DNA from: JBFMDN01 sp040753915
Lineage (GTDB): Bacteria; Desulfobacterota; Desulfomonilia; Desulfomonilales; Desulfomonilaceae
Direction of reading: 5' to 3'
Assembly: GCA_040753915.1 (NCBI GenBank)
Contig: JBFMDN010000014.1
Span: 1 to 64,000 of the forward strand
DNA length: 64,000 nt
A model generated the notes under the pieces. It had not been told where the DNA came from. It searched no databases and saw only the letters and a program-made list of their open reading frames with translations. Both the position numbers and the translations under genes were made by a program. This document shows positions 41,561 to 50,424 of this stretch, in pieces. The number at the start of each line of letters is the position of its first letter. Position 1 is the stretch's first letter.

Positions 41561-42946
41561 ATGGAAATCTCACAGCGTGTGAAGACGATGGCCGCGGACC
41601 AGGTAGCGGATGCAATGTTCGCTCTACTGTCGCATGTCTCCCCTGAAACGTTCATGAAACTTGCTACCCTGGCCTCTATGCTTGTCGGAGGGGACAGGGC
41701 AAGCGCAGCGATCGAAGCAGTCAAAGACAGTTTGCGAGAAGGAGAGCATGGGCAGGCGACCCGTATGTTCCGGAGAGTTATGACTGACCTGTCACCCCAT
41801 TGTCTGAGGCGGGTGGCACGTAATCTCTTCATCAACGGCATGTTGCGAAGCTCTAACCTTCGGGCAGAGTTCGAAAAGAACTACGGATTCTCGCCCCCTT
41901 TCACTCTGCTGATCAGTCCAACCATGCAATGCAATTTGAAATGCCTGGGATGCTATTCTGGCCGGTATGTGCGAAAGCCCGGCCTCCCCAACGAGGTTAT
42001 CGATCGCGTAATCGGAGAAGCGGAGAGCATGGGAATTCGCTTCATTGTGTTCAGCGGAGGGGAGCCGCTGGTCAGAAAGCATGATTTGCTAAACCTCATC
42101 GAGAAACACGATGAGTCGTATTTCATGTTCTATACCAACGGTACGCTTATCACGGACGAGGTTGCCGACGAGTTGTACAGGCTCGGAAATGCTGGGGCCA
42201 TAATAAGTCTCGAAGGATTCGAGGCAGCGACTGATGCGAGGAGAGGGGCGGGGGTATACCAGAAGGTCATGGACGCTATGGATCGTCTCAAATCGAGAGG
42301 AATTCCGTTCGGTACCTCGCTCACAGTAACCAGCAAGAATATTGAAGAAGTGACCAGTGACGAATTCTTCGAACACCTCACGAACAAAGGTGTGATGGTG
42401 GTCTGGTTCTTTCTCTTCATGCCTGTAGGAAAAGACCCCGACGTATCGCTCATGCCATCTCCTGAGCAGAGGGAATTTCTCAGGCAACGGGATATGGCGT
42501 TAAGGGACAAGTTTCCCATCTTCATTGCAGATTTTTGGAACGATGCCCCACTAGTTGGGGGATGCATTGCAGGCGGGAGGAATTACGTCCATATCAACGC
42601 GAACGGTGATGTCGAGCCGTGCGTGTTCACGCATGTCGCAGTGGATTCCATCATGGACAAGAGCCTGGTGGAGGCTCTCAACAGCGACTTCTTCGTTACG
42701 ATTCGATCCAAGCAGCCGTACTCGGAAAATCTGCTCACTCCCTGCATGATAATCGATAATCCTCACGTGTTTCGGGATGTTGTGCGGGCATGCGGAGCCC
42801 ATCCAACCCATGACGGTGCTGAAGACGTTCTCTGCAAGATCACAGCAGAGCTTGACGACTACGGACGGCGCGTGCGGGCTCTTTACGATCCCATATGGGA
42901 GCGTGAAAAGTCGGAGTATGGTTACGGTGAGGCGGTCGGTTCGTGA
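41561..42946 (+). CDS. Radical SAM protein with C-terminal cysteine extension
   Basis: A 461-residue enzyme. ATG 41561 follows AAAGGAGG. A helical N-terminal region of about 110 residues precedes the radical SAM core with CNLKCLGC (Cys124, 128, 131), which holds the [4Fe-4S] cluster that cleaves S-adenosylmethionine. VFSGGEPLV is the GGE-type SAM site. The C-terminal part has further cysteines (GGCIAGGRNYVHINANGDVEP, CVF, CMI, CGAH) like SPASM auxiliary-cluster domains. SPASM proteins often modify peptides or activate small molecules. The nearest small proteins are the 92-residue one downstream and the Cys-rich exported ones. The substrate is unknown. Confidence 0.83.
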   Translation: MEISQRVKTMAADQVADAMFALLSHVSPETFMKLATLASMLVGGDRASAAIEAVKDSLREGEHGQATRMFRRVMTDLSPHCLRRVARNLFINGMLRSSNLRAEFEKNYGFSPPFTLLISPTMQCNLKCLGCYSGRYVRKPGLPNEVIDRVIGEAESMGIRFIVFSGGEPLVRKHDLLNLIEKHDESYFMFYTNGTLITDEVADELYRLGNAGAIISLEGFEAATDARRGAGVYQKVMDAMDRLKSRGIPFGTSLTVTSKNIEEVTSDEFFEHLTNKGVMVVWFFLFMPVGKDPDVSLMPSPEQREFLRQRDMALRDKFPIFIADFWNDAPLVGGCIAGGRNYVHINANGDVEPCVFTHVAVDSIMDKSLVEALNSDFFVTIRSKQPYSENLLTPCMIIDNPHVFRDVVRACGAHPTHDGAEDVLCKITAELDDYGRRVRALYDPIWEREKSEYGYGEAVGS

Positions 42947-43072
42947 CGAGGGGTCAGGGACAGGACATCAGGGCCGATTAGCACGATCAATTGCAGCGGG
43001 GAAGTGCAATCATCGCAGAATCACGCATGATTCTGCTGAACACGGTATCACCTTTGACCACGGCGGTTCCGC

Positions 43073-43351
43073 ATGATTGAAGAGAGCTCGCTCGATCGAC
43101 TTATCGAATGTGTCTGGAGTGCCTTGGAAAGAGAGTCGGAAGAGTGCAACGTGTATTGCCAGGAGAGATGCGTTGAGAGCGTTACCCGACTCCTCGGGGC
43201 GGATCACTATTATGTCCGACGTCTTCACATTCTCGGGAGGCGCTGGGACCCGAAGCAGGCCTTGGCGACCCTGGGTTTGCTCGCTGCCACAAGACAGGAG
43301 TTGACTAAGCGCATTGAGCGCGGTGTCATTGATTCTGAACATCTGTCGTAG
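43073..43351 (+). CDS. Small protein with a three-Cys motif, unknown function
   Basis: A 92-residue protein starting at ATG 43073, 127 bp after the radical SAM gene. It is hydrophilic and helical, with a cluster of cysteines near the N-terminus (EECNVYCQERCVES) that could hold a metal ion. The ribosome site is weak. No family is recognised. It may be a partner or substrate of the radical SAM enzyme because of position, but nothing in the sequence proves this. Confidence 0.5.
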   Translation: MIEESSLDRLIECVWSALERESEECNVYCQERCVESVTRLLGADHYYVRRLHILGRRWDPKQALATLGLLAATRQELTKRIERGVIDSEHLS

Positions 43352-43520
43352 CGAGCTCGCCCAGGCACCAACGAATCCCACGACGAGAACCCGATCATGA
43401 GCCTCGATAGTGCTTGGGCGAGGGCATGCTACTCAAATCCTCATTGAGAGCGTTTCAGCCATCTTGAAAATATTGACGTGATCTGGCGTCAAAGCGCATC
43501 CCAATGCAAAGGGAGGACCA

Positions 43521-45374
43521 ATGTTAGAGAAGAGTCTCACGGGAACCAGCATGCCCGCTGGAGGCGATCCACGAATTGAGACAAGCGAGACTCTCGGAGG
43601 CGCGGGGAAAACTTGGATGCGATTCTTTTCACGCTTTGGTAGGAAGGCTGGACAGTACACTTGGCGCCTGACCAAGAAAGGTGGCTACTACCTTTTTGTG
43701 GTCGTGGCGGTCATCGTTGTGCTCGTTGGACTCGATGCTGCCGCCAAGATAGCGCTCAACAAATCCCACATGGCCGATGTGTATCCACAAGACATTTCCA
43801 TGGCCAAACGCGATCTAACCAGGCCTGTTTCCCATTACGATTACGATCTCAACCCGGGCGTGTGTCTAATCTATAATCAACCAAAGGGTAACCGATACGA
43901 ATATGCGAATAATGCGGGATTCAGAGATCACCGCTCCATCTCCCTCGAGAAGCCGGACGACGAATTCAGGATTTTCCTCACGGGAGGCTCCACCGCTTTC
44001 GGCTTGGGAGCGGCCGGTCAAGCCGCGGCCGCTAGCAACTTCTACTACCTGGAGCACAGAGAGACCATCGCATACATGCTTGAGAAGATTCTCAACTTGA
44101 CGACCCTCGTTCCCGGCAAGAAAGTCCGCGTGTACAACACAGCGGTGTGGGGGTATTCGTACCAACATCTTCTCATGCGGTACCTGACAAAGCTGAGATT
44201 GTACAAGCCGGATTTTATTGTGTCACTTGATGGCGCCAATGAGATCCATCCGGTGAGCATACCGGAAAACCATTGGAACTATTTCGAGCATGGCCAGTTC
44301 CATGGTATTCTGAAAGAGATTTTCGCCTACAATAAGACGGGCTTGAGTGCTTACGTAACCCTCTGGCTCAAGAACAACTCGTTCCTCATGACCCTCTTCT
44401 GGAGAGGAACCGATCCCTTCTTTGCCATGGAAGTGGGTATGAGGATGCACCAAGCGACCGCAGACGCGCAGGGCGATCAGGCCACCGAGGTTCGCATGTC
44501 CGCTGAGGACAGGTCCCGCATGGTGGCCCAGAACATTCTTGCAGTGACTCGGGTAGTGGAGAATTACCACAGCGTGCTGGAAAACGATGGCGTCCCGCAC
44601 ATCTTTGCTCTGCAGCCAATGCTTTACCTCAGTAAGAAGCCCCGTCACGAAATGGAGCAGAAGGTCGAATCTCTCGAAGAACACAAGCAATACTACGATG
44701 TACCCACAGACCGAGCCTACAAGTTCATGGTCGATCGGATAGCGGAGAGCGCACAGAGGAAACAGTACTTTGTGGCCGATTTCACAGAGTATTTCAATGA
44801 TACCTCAGAGTGGGTCTTTACTGATTGGTGCCACCTCACAGCCGGGGCCAATTACCTGATCGCCAAAGAGCTGGCGAACATCATCAAGGAGAGCTTCTTC
44901 AGAATCTCGCCCACAGAAGGCGACCAGATAACCGGCACCAAGGACAGCTTCTTTTGGAATCCGCTCGTGAAGGCAAATGTTGTTTTCGCTCCACCAGCAG
45001 AAGAGGAAAACAGCGGTCCAACAAACATCCTTACCGGATATCCTGGGCCGGCTGTGTATGCCTCCAAAGAGGTTCCAGAGGGAGAGCCATTCGAGTTAAT
45101 CTTGGACCTGAACCAGGAGTTCACCCTGAGCCGATTGAGGCTTGTCTGGGATGACGGCTCGGTTCCTGAAGAGTGGTCAGTGGACATTTCTCCCGATGGA
45201 GAGACGTGGAAGCCCTGGATCAAAGGTGACAACAAGGAACTGGATGAGTTCTCCTGGTGGCCGGGATATGAGTATTACGGTGCAGACCCCGTCCAAGCCC
45301 GCTACTTGCGGTACAGACCGGTTAAATCCGAGGTTCGCACGATAAAATTGCGGTCATGGAGTGTCTATCGTTAG
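43521..45374 (+). CDS. Membrane-anchored SGNH-hydrolase-like protein with F5/8-type C-terminal domain
   Basis: A 617-residue protein with one N-terminal membrane helix (YYLFVVVAVIVVLVGLDAAA). The extracytoplasmic part has SGNH/GDSL hydrolase blocks: FLTGGSTAFG with the nucleophile Ser, SLDGANEI for block III, and DWCHLTAGANYL with the Asp/His pair. The last 110 residues form a beta-sandwich resembling discoidin/F5/8 type C carbohydrate-binding domains (FELILDLNQEFTLSRLRL, WSVDISPDGETW). It probably deacylates or acylates a cell-surface glycan. It is a single gene and its link to the metalloid cluster is only positional. Confidence 0.8.
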   Translation: MLEKSLTGTSMPAGGDPRIETSETLGGAGKTWMRFFSRFGRKAGQYTWRLTKKGGYYLFVVVAVIVVLVGLDAAAKIALNKSHMADVYPQDISMAKRDLTRPVSHYDYDLNPGVCLIYNQPKGNRYEYANNAGFRDHRSISLEKPDDEFRIFLTGGSTAFGLGAAGQAAAASNFYYLEHRETIAYMLEKILNLTTLVPGKKVRVYNTAVWGYSYQHLLMRYLTKLRLYKPDFIVSLDGANEIHPVSIPENHWNYFEHGQFHGILKEIFAYNKTGLSAYVTLWLKNNSFLMTLFWRGTDPFFAMEVGMRMHQATADAQGDQATEVRMSAEDRSRMVAQNILAVTRVVENYHSVLENDGVPHIFALQPMLYLSKKPRHEMEQKVESLEEHKQYYDVPTDRAYKFMVDRIAESAQRKQYFVADFTEYFNDTSEWVFTDWCHLTAGANYLIAKELANIIKESFFRISPTEGDQITGTKDSFFWNPLVKANVVFAPPAEEENSGPTNILTGYPGPAVYASKEVPEGEPFELILDLNQEFTLSRLRLVWDDGSVPEEWSVDISPDGETWKPWIKGDNKELDEFSWWPGYEYYGADPVQARYLRYRPVKSEVRTIKLRSWSVYR

Positions 45375-45526
45375 CACTGCTACGTCTTGCTGATGGGCTT
45401 GGGCTGCCCGAATCCGGGAGCGTATTCCTCGGCGCAGGGCTCTAGAGGACGAACAGGTCATGACGGGAGGACCAGAAATGACCCTCAGCCCGCGATCTTT
45501 TTCGAACCTTCCACAAGGGAGCCTCA

Positions 45527-46057
45527 TTGAAAAAGGCAATCCTTGTCAGCAGTCTGGCGTCAGTTCTGTTGGCCACTATCCTCGTTGTTTGTGCTGCTCA
45601 GCAGCCACAGCCGAACACAAGTCAAAGGAATAAGGAGGAACCGGCAATGCTTATGAATCCTCGGATGGTGATGGAGAACATGATGGAAATGGTTCAGCAG
45701 GCAGGAATGGGTCCAGACGTCATGCAGCGATGCCGTGCAATGATGTTCACCCCTATTTTCTTAGATTCTCCTGCCGCGATTCGTGGCCAAGCAGAAAGCC
45801 TCGGGCTTTCCGAAGAGCAAAAGCAGGCACTCCTCGACATTGAGAACGAGGCTCGACAAAAGGCCAGGGCAGTATTGACCGAGGAACAAATGAAGAAGAT
45901 GGTCCCAATCCCGGACACACCCATGACCATGATGGAGATGTGCCAAGAAATGCCCGCCAAGATGATGCCCATGATGCAGCGGATGATGCCTATGATGGGA
46001 ATGATGATGGGAGGAAAGTCTCAGGCGCACAGATACGAAGCCCAACAAGATAGCTGA
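45527..46057 (+). CDS. Exported Met-rich CpxP/Spy-like protein
   Basis: A 176-residue periplasmic protein. TTG 45527 follows AAGGGAGCC. The signal peptide (KKAILVSSLASVLLATILVV) ends near CAAQ. The helical middle (SLGLSEEQKQALLDIENEARQKA) is like the LTxxQ-repeat chaperones CpxP and Spy and metal-sensing CnrX/ZraP relatives. Both ends are Met-rich (MVMENMMEMV; MMPMMQRMMPMMGMMMGG), a pattern that binds soft metal ions such as Cu(I) or Ag(I). It may chaperone or sense metal stress in the periplasm. Confidence 0.75.
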   Translation: MKKAILVSSLASVLLATILVVCAAQQPQPNTSQRNKEEPAMLMNPRMVMENMMEMVQQAGMGPDVMQRCRAMMFTPIFLDSPAAIRGQAESLGLSEEQKQALLDIENEARQKARAVLTEEQMKKMVPIPDTPMTMMEMCQEMPAKMMPMMQRMMPMMGMMMGGKSQAHRYEAQQDS

Positions 46058-46460
46058 AACTATGCTTTTGCGCTCCCGAGAAAAGAGATGAATTAAGGGG
46101 CAAGGTGCATCTCTCTTCGGGATGCACAACGTGTGGACCTTCCTCGTAGCATGACTCGTTGCGGTGCTATCCCTCCGGCCGGTGGTGGTCCTTCCGATCT
46201 TCGGACGACGATCCTTCCGACTGCCCAAGCAGGACGGGAGAAACGCTCCGGATTGCGCAGTGCCTGCAACCACCAACGATGTTGGACCGGAGACTCATGA
46301 GAAGGAGGGTACCCGCAATAAAGTTCAGCCGCCCCGTGTCTGGACAGACTCACTTCATCCCCCCGTTAACGGGGGGATGAAGTGAGTGTTGCTTCAAGGG
46401 AAACCGGAGAATGGACGGGCGAGAGGGCCGAATCTCTGTCTGAACGGCGGTCTGATTGAC
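46058..46460. other. Convergent intergenic region holding a perfect palindrome
   Basis: About 400 bp between convergent genes. No gene is supported; the main feature is the 40-bp palindrome at 46348-46387. Confidence 0.6.
46348..46387. repeat. 40-bp perfect palindrome
   Basis: Two 20-nt arms with no loop. The left arm runs ACTCACTTCATC then six C and GTT, and the right arm is its exact reverse complement. It lies between the Met-rich protein gene and the convergent enoyl-CoA hydratase gene, so it may be a bidirectional terminator, although no T-run follows on either strand. Confidence 0.85.
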
Positions 46461-47240
46461 CTATTTCTCTTTCCATGCGGGAGCTCGCTTTTCCAGGAAT
46501 GAGCTGATCCCCTCTTTGGCATCTTCTGTCGAGCATAGACCGGCGAAAGCCTCGTTCATGTATTCAAAGGCTTTGTGATAGTCAAGATCCGCTGCCACAT
46601 AGAATGCCTTCTTTGCATGTTGCAGCGCCACAGGACTCTTCTGCGCCAGGATTGCGGCCCATTTCCGGGTTTCCTCAGCCAGATCGGCCTCTGGGACTAC
46701 TTTGTTGACGAGCCCCATGCCTAATGCCTCCTGGGCCGAAATCAACTCGCCGAAAAATAGCAATTCGAGTGCTCGCTTCCTCCCTATTGACCGGGTCACC
46801 GGGATTACCGGCCCCACGCAGTTCAGGCCCACATTGATGGCCGTCAGACCGAGACGGGCATTTTCGCTCGCGACAGCAAGGTCTGCTGCTGCCACCAGGC
46901 CAGCTCCATTCGCCGCGGCAACTCCGTGGACCTGAGCAATAACGGGCTTGCTTATGCGGCTAATGGAAACCAAGGGGTCTTCCATACACTGTATCCAATT
47001 CCGATACTCCATGACGCTCTTCCCAAAGAAGTCACTGACATCGATGCCCGCGCAAAAGGCCTTGCCAGCTCCCTTGATGAGTATGACTCGCGCCCGTTTT
47101 TCCGAGTCGAGCTCATGGAGGGCCTGACTGAGCTCAGTAGCAAGGGGAACATTGAAAGTATTAAGGTTGTTCGGCCGGTTAAGGGTTATTTCGGCAACGA
47201 AGTCGTCTCCGATCTTGACGAGGATGCTCTCATTGCTCAT
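46461..47240 (-). CDS. Enoyl-CoA hydratase/isomerase family protein
   Basis: A 259-residue crotonase-fold enzyme. The oxyanion-hole segments are KAFCAGIDVSDF and HGVAAANGAGLVAAADLAVA. In the second, Asn-Gly-Ala replaces the more usual Gly-Gly-Gly-x-Glu, and the following NVGLNCVGPVIPVTRSIG gives no clear second acidic catalytic residue. Hydratase activity is therefore uncertain; isomerase or hydrolase activity is possible. ATG 47240 (MSNESILV) follows AAAGGAT; the open frame goes on to 47375 without a ribosome site. It is a stand-alone gene that could act in fatty-acid or aromatic acyl-CoA breakdown. Confidence 0.85.
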   Translation of the reverse strand: MSNESILVKIGDDFVAEITLNRPNNLNTFNVPLATELSQALHELDSEKRARVILIKGAGKAFCAGIDVSDFFGKSVMEYRNWIQCMEDPLVSISRISKPVIAQVHGVAAANGAGLVAAADLAVASENARLGLTAINVGLNCVGPVIPVTRSIGRKRALELLFFGELISAQEALGMGLVNKVVPEADLAEETRKWAAILAQKSPVALQHAKKAFYVAADLDYHKAFEYMNEAFAGLCSTEDAKEGISSFLEKRAPAWKEK

Positions 47241-47710
47241 GCGACAGATCCTTTCCTTTCGATTTCTTGTCCTGAAATATGAGACGGATTCGCGGTTTCG
47301 CGTATCTGACTTCGCAAGAGTTGCCCGATGACGCCTGTGACTCAGGGGGTTCCGTGTCAGGGAGCAATGTTTCACGACGGCAATATCAGTGACCGATTCA
47401 TGAAAGGTACTCCGTTCCGGAGTTTGATGGTACCTTCCTGGATGTCCCCGGTCAAGCGCGACCTTTCATCTCGCTCTTGGGATCACGGGAGACAAGCGGA
47501 GCACACCAAGTAGTCTTCCAGAGGTGAGACCAGGGGCAAAGCCCTTCACAGGGGCTCTCGCAAGTCACTTCCTGGTTGATGGTAAGTCCAAAGAGAGAAC
47601 GTTTCGTGGCTCTCGTGGATAAGTGCTTGACGGTGTGGGGAGTAAGAATCTGGCGGCAATCTCCTGACACCAGTCGAAGGGTCAGTTTTGAATAATATCA
47701 GCAGCTTAAG
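47241..47710. other. Intergenic, nothing identified
   Basis: About 470 bp between the enoyl-CoA hydratase gene and the tRNA. Open frames on the minus strand overlap the tRNA and lack support. Confidence 0.5.
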
Positions 47711-47787
47711 TGGTGGCGGTGCAGGGATTTGAACCCCGGACACTGCGGATATGAGCCGCATGCTCTGACCGACTGAGCTACACCGCC
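47711..47787 (-). tRNA. tRNA-Met (CAU), elongator type
   Basis: On the minus strand the gene reads GGCGGTGTAGCTCAGTCGGT at the 5' end. The acceptor stem GGCGGTG pairs with CACCGCC, the anticodon stem TGCGG/CCGCA encloses CTCATAT (anticodon CAT), the T arm contains GGTTCAAATCC, and an encoded CCA ends it. It lacks initiator features and resembles elongator tRNA-Met. A lysidine-modified Ile2 tRNA is the alternative for a CAU anticodon. Confidence 0.93.
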
Positions 47788-47974
47788 TTACCGAGTTTCA
47801 AAATACCATCGGAGTCGCAGAATTGTCAAGATAGTCCCGCCAAGAGCACTTTCCCGGGCTTTCAAGTGAGTCAGCGGACATGCTGCCCAACCGTACTGTC
47901 GCGCAAGCGTAAAAGACGTTGAGCACGTGAGGTTGTTCGGAGCTTGTCTTCCCTCAGGTCCTTTCTGCCGGTGT

Positions 47975-48430
47975 TCAACCAGTTCTTTCGCATGTCCTTT
48001 CAGACGCAGGGCACAGATGTTTGATCAATACTAGCGTGTTCTTGCCCTCCGGGTCAGCGTGGTAACTGAAATCATCCATCACCTGGCGAATGAGCCACAC
48101 ACCCAATCCACTGTCGCTCGGCCGATCCAAATCCGGCTCCTTGAGCGATTGCGGATCGAAGCTCTGCCCGCGATCCACGAACGTGAGCTCTAGTTTCCGG
48201 TGGTGGATCCTGATTTCGATGGAGACTGGCCCATCCTCTCTGGTCTTGTATGCGTGCCTTTGAATGTTGGTGAACGCTTCGTTGAACGCTAGCTCAATGT
48301 CGTTCAGGGCCTGATGAGCATTGTCCAGGCAGCTAGTCTGTCTCAGCAAGTCTCGCACAAACGTGCTCAGGGGTCTCAAAATGGCCATCCGCGCTGGCGC
48401 TTCAATTCGTATGAAAAGCTCATCTTCCAT
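47975..48430 (-). CDS. RsbW-type anti-sigma/serine kinase (ATP-binding protein)
   Basis: A 151-residue GHKL-fold kinase. The N box is DIELAFNEAFTNIQRHAY, the G1 box FVDRGQSFDP and the G2 region DSGLGVWLIRQVMDDF. In partner switches such a protein phosphorylates the Ser of a STAS-domain antagonist and releases or holds a target. The STAS and phosphatase genes lie upstream on the same strand. No alternative sigma factor gene is present here, so the final output is unknown. ATG 48430 starts it. Confidence 0.88.
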   Translation of the reverse strand: MEDELFIRIEAPARMAILRPLSTFVRDLLRQTSCLDNAHQALNDIELAFNEAFTNIQRHAYKTREDGPVSIEIRIHHRKLELTFVDRGQSFDPQSLKEPDLDRPSDSGLGVWLIRQVMDDFSYHADPEGKNTLVLIKHLCPASERTCERTG

Positions 48431-48548
48431 TATTCACGTCCTAAGGCCAGGCGACAGGCAGGCGCTGAGCCCCCAGCGGTTCCGCATCTGGAAAGTCGGC
48501 AACCCATGAAGTCCCCGGAAAATTCGGAGACGATTCACCGCTTGGCAG

Positions 48549-48884
48549 CTACGAAGTGGGAAACGAGCTCAAAGCAAGCTCGACAGTGTCGAATATCTCG
48601 AAAACTCTGTCCAATCGGGTCAATTGAAAGAGGGTTTGGGCCTGTGGATTGGGGGCTGCGATCCTCATGTCCCCCTGCTCTTTGAGAAGCGATCTCAATG
48701 AAGCTACCAGTGCACCGCAGCCAGAGCTATCTATGAAGCGGGTGCTCCCGAGATCTATGACAATCCTCTTCTTTCCGCTCTCAACCTGACCCTTGATCAT
48801 CTCCTTCAATTCTGGCGCGGCAAGAGCGTCCAATCGGTCGTTTGTGCTAATGACAACGACTCCTCCTATTTCTCGTATATTCAT
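48549..48884 (-). CDS. STAS-domain anti-anti-sigma factor
   Basis: A 111-residue SpoIIAA/RsbV-like protein. The phosphorylation site is FIDSSGCGALVASL, with Ser at the conserved position. ATG 48884 follows GGAGCGGATACGC; an open frame from 48902 exists but is less likely. It should be phosphorylated by the RsbW-like kinase encoded downstream and dephosphorylated by the RsbU-like phosphatase encoded upstream. Confidence 0.9.
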   Translation of the reverse strand: MNIREIGGVVVISTNDRLDALAAPELKEMIKGQVESGKKRIVIDLGSTRFIDSSGCGALVASLRSLLKEQGDMRIAAPNPQAQTLFQLTRLDRVFEIFDTVELALSSFPTS

Positions 48885-48959
48885 GCGTATCCGCTCCCTC
48901 ATAATGCTGAAACATGATCAGCGTGAATAGGCCAGACTAGATGTCTCTTGCCCGCATGG

Positions 48960-50096
48960 TCAGAGTATCGAGCATAACAACATCGTGATGTCATCTTCGA
49001 ATTTGTCCGAACCTCGGAAATGCTTCAGGTCTTCCAGAATCCTCTTCAAGGTCTCGTCAGGCTCGTCTGAGATCCCCTTAAGAAAAACGTCGGTCAACCG
49101 GTCCTCTCCATAGAAATCTTCCTCCTGAGCAAAGCCGGCAATCTCGGTGACACCATCCGTGAAAGCGAGCACCTTGTCCCCTCGGTTGAGGCGGATGCTT
49201 CCTTCTTCGTATTTCATGTCCGGAAACGCCCCAACGAGGGGACCACCTTCAGGGAGCCGTTCCAGCTCCGCCGACGCATTTCGATACACAAGCGGCGCGG
49301 GATGACCGGCAGTAGCATACACCAGCTCCCCGGAAGCAGGCTCGATGATAGCATAAAATGTGGTCAGAAAATCGGAGTCCGGTAACACCTGGAACATCTG
49401 ATTGTTCAACGTCTCCAGGAGTCGCGCAGGAGATGCCAGAGAATGGGCAAGCGATTGAAACGCCATCTTAAACATAGCGCCTATCATGGCTGCTGCTACC
49501 CCGTGCCCGGATACATCCACGACAGCAAGACCAACGCGAGAATCGGGGAGCTGCACGACATCGTAGAAGTCCCCGCCGGCAGGCGAGACTGGGAGGTAAA
49601 CGACGGAAAAGCCTATGTGACGGCTCGAGGGAAAAGAATGAGGGAGTAGAGAGCTCTGGAGCTGGGACGCCATCTCCATCTCGTGAGCCATGATCCGATT
49701 CCTGGCCTCAATCTCCTTTCGAGCTTCGTAAAGTGCGAGATGGTTCTTCACTTTTATGGAGAGCTCGTGCCTGTCGTACGGTTTCGTGAGATAGTCCACA
49801 GCGCCCGCCTGAAGACCTCTCTCTCGACTCTCCGAATCCTCACGTGCGCTTAGGAAGATCACCGGCAAGGCATCATCGATCACCTCACGCTTGAGCACTT
49901 CCAGGGTCTGGAATCCGTCCATGCCGGGCATTTCTATATCGAGAAGGATGAGGTCCGGTGTCCTCTCTCTGGCACAGGCTATAGCGTCAGCTCCGGAGGC
50001 GGCCGAGATAACCGTATACGCCTTGCTCAACATAGCTTCAAGGAGCTTGCGGCTGATTGGATGATCTTCTACGACGAGGACCCGGGAGGATTCCAT
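48960..50096 (-). CDS. Response regulator with PP2C-type (RsbU/SpoIIE) phosphatase domain
   Basis: A 378-residue protein. The N-terminal receiver has VVEDHPISRK and LILLDIEMPGMDG with the phospho-acceptor Asp. A short coiled coil leads to the PP2C phosphatase domain (AGGDFYDVV, AVVDVSGHGVAAAMIGA, TDGVTEIAG), in which the Asp residues bind metal. ATG 50096 (MESSRVLVVED) follows GGGGAGCAGG; the open frame begins at 50162. Phosphorylation of the receiver should control dephosphorylation of the STAS protein, so a kinase input drives the partner switch. The divergent kinase genes at 50425 and 52375 are candidate inputs. Confidence 0.9.
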   Translation of the reverse strand: MESSRVLVVEDHPISRKLLEAMLSKAYTVISAASGADAIACARERTPDLILLDIEMPGMDGFQTLEVLKREVIDDALPVIFLSAREDSESRERGLQAGAVDYLTKPYDRHELSIKVKNHLALYEARKEIEARNRIMAHEMEMASQLQSSLLPHSFPSSRHIGFSVVYLPVSPAGGDFYDVVQLPDSRVGLAVVDVSGHGVAAAMIGAMFKMAFQSLAHSLASPARLLETLNNQMFQVLPDSDFLTTFYAIIEPASGELVYATAGHPAPLVYRNASAELERLPEGGPLVGAFPDMKYEEGSIRLNRGDKVLAFTDGVTEIAGFAQEEDFYGEDRLTDVFLKGISDEPDETLKRILEDLKHFRGSDKFEDDITMLLCSIL

Positions 50097-50388
50097 AGGG
50101 TATCCCTGCTCCCCGGAATAGGAGCTTCTCTTCTCGTCATCCTCTAGCACAGCGCCGATCAAAACTCAAGGCTAGTCCACAGCCTCCGCGAGCCTGAGAA
50201 TTCCTTCTGCTCCCGCAACAGGCGACCCCGCACTTGGTCCTCACCCGGATCTCCTCTGCAAACCGCAACTCGTCCAGGAAATTCGGTAAGCGGGGAGAGC
50301 TGCCCATGCTGAGACGTAGGACGATCATAGCCGTTTCCGGGAACGGGTCTCAAAGCGATGAATGCAGAATATCTGTCGCTCTTATCGC

Positions 50389-50424
50389 TTGACATTAGCT
50401 TTGATATCGACTAATTGATCGCAC
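50389..50424 (+). promoter_or_regulatory. Promoter for a leaderless kinase gene
   Basis: TTGACA (50389-50394), a 17-bp spacer and TAATTG (50412-50417). ATG 50425 begins 36 nt after the first T of the -35 box, so transcription should start at or next to it. No Shine-Dalgarno sequence precedes the ATG. The rest of the 328-bp gap back to 50097 shows nothing else. Confidence 0.65.
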
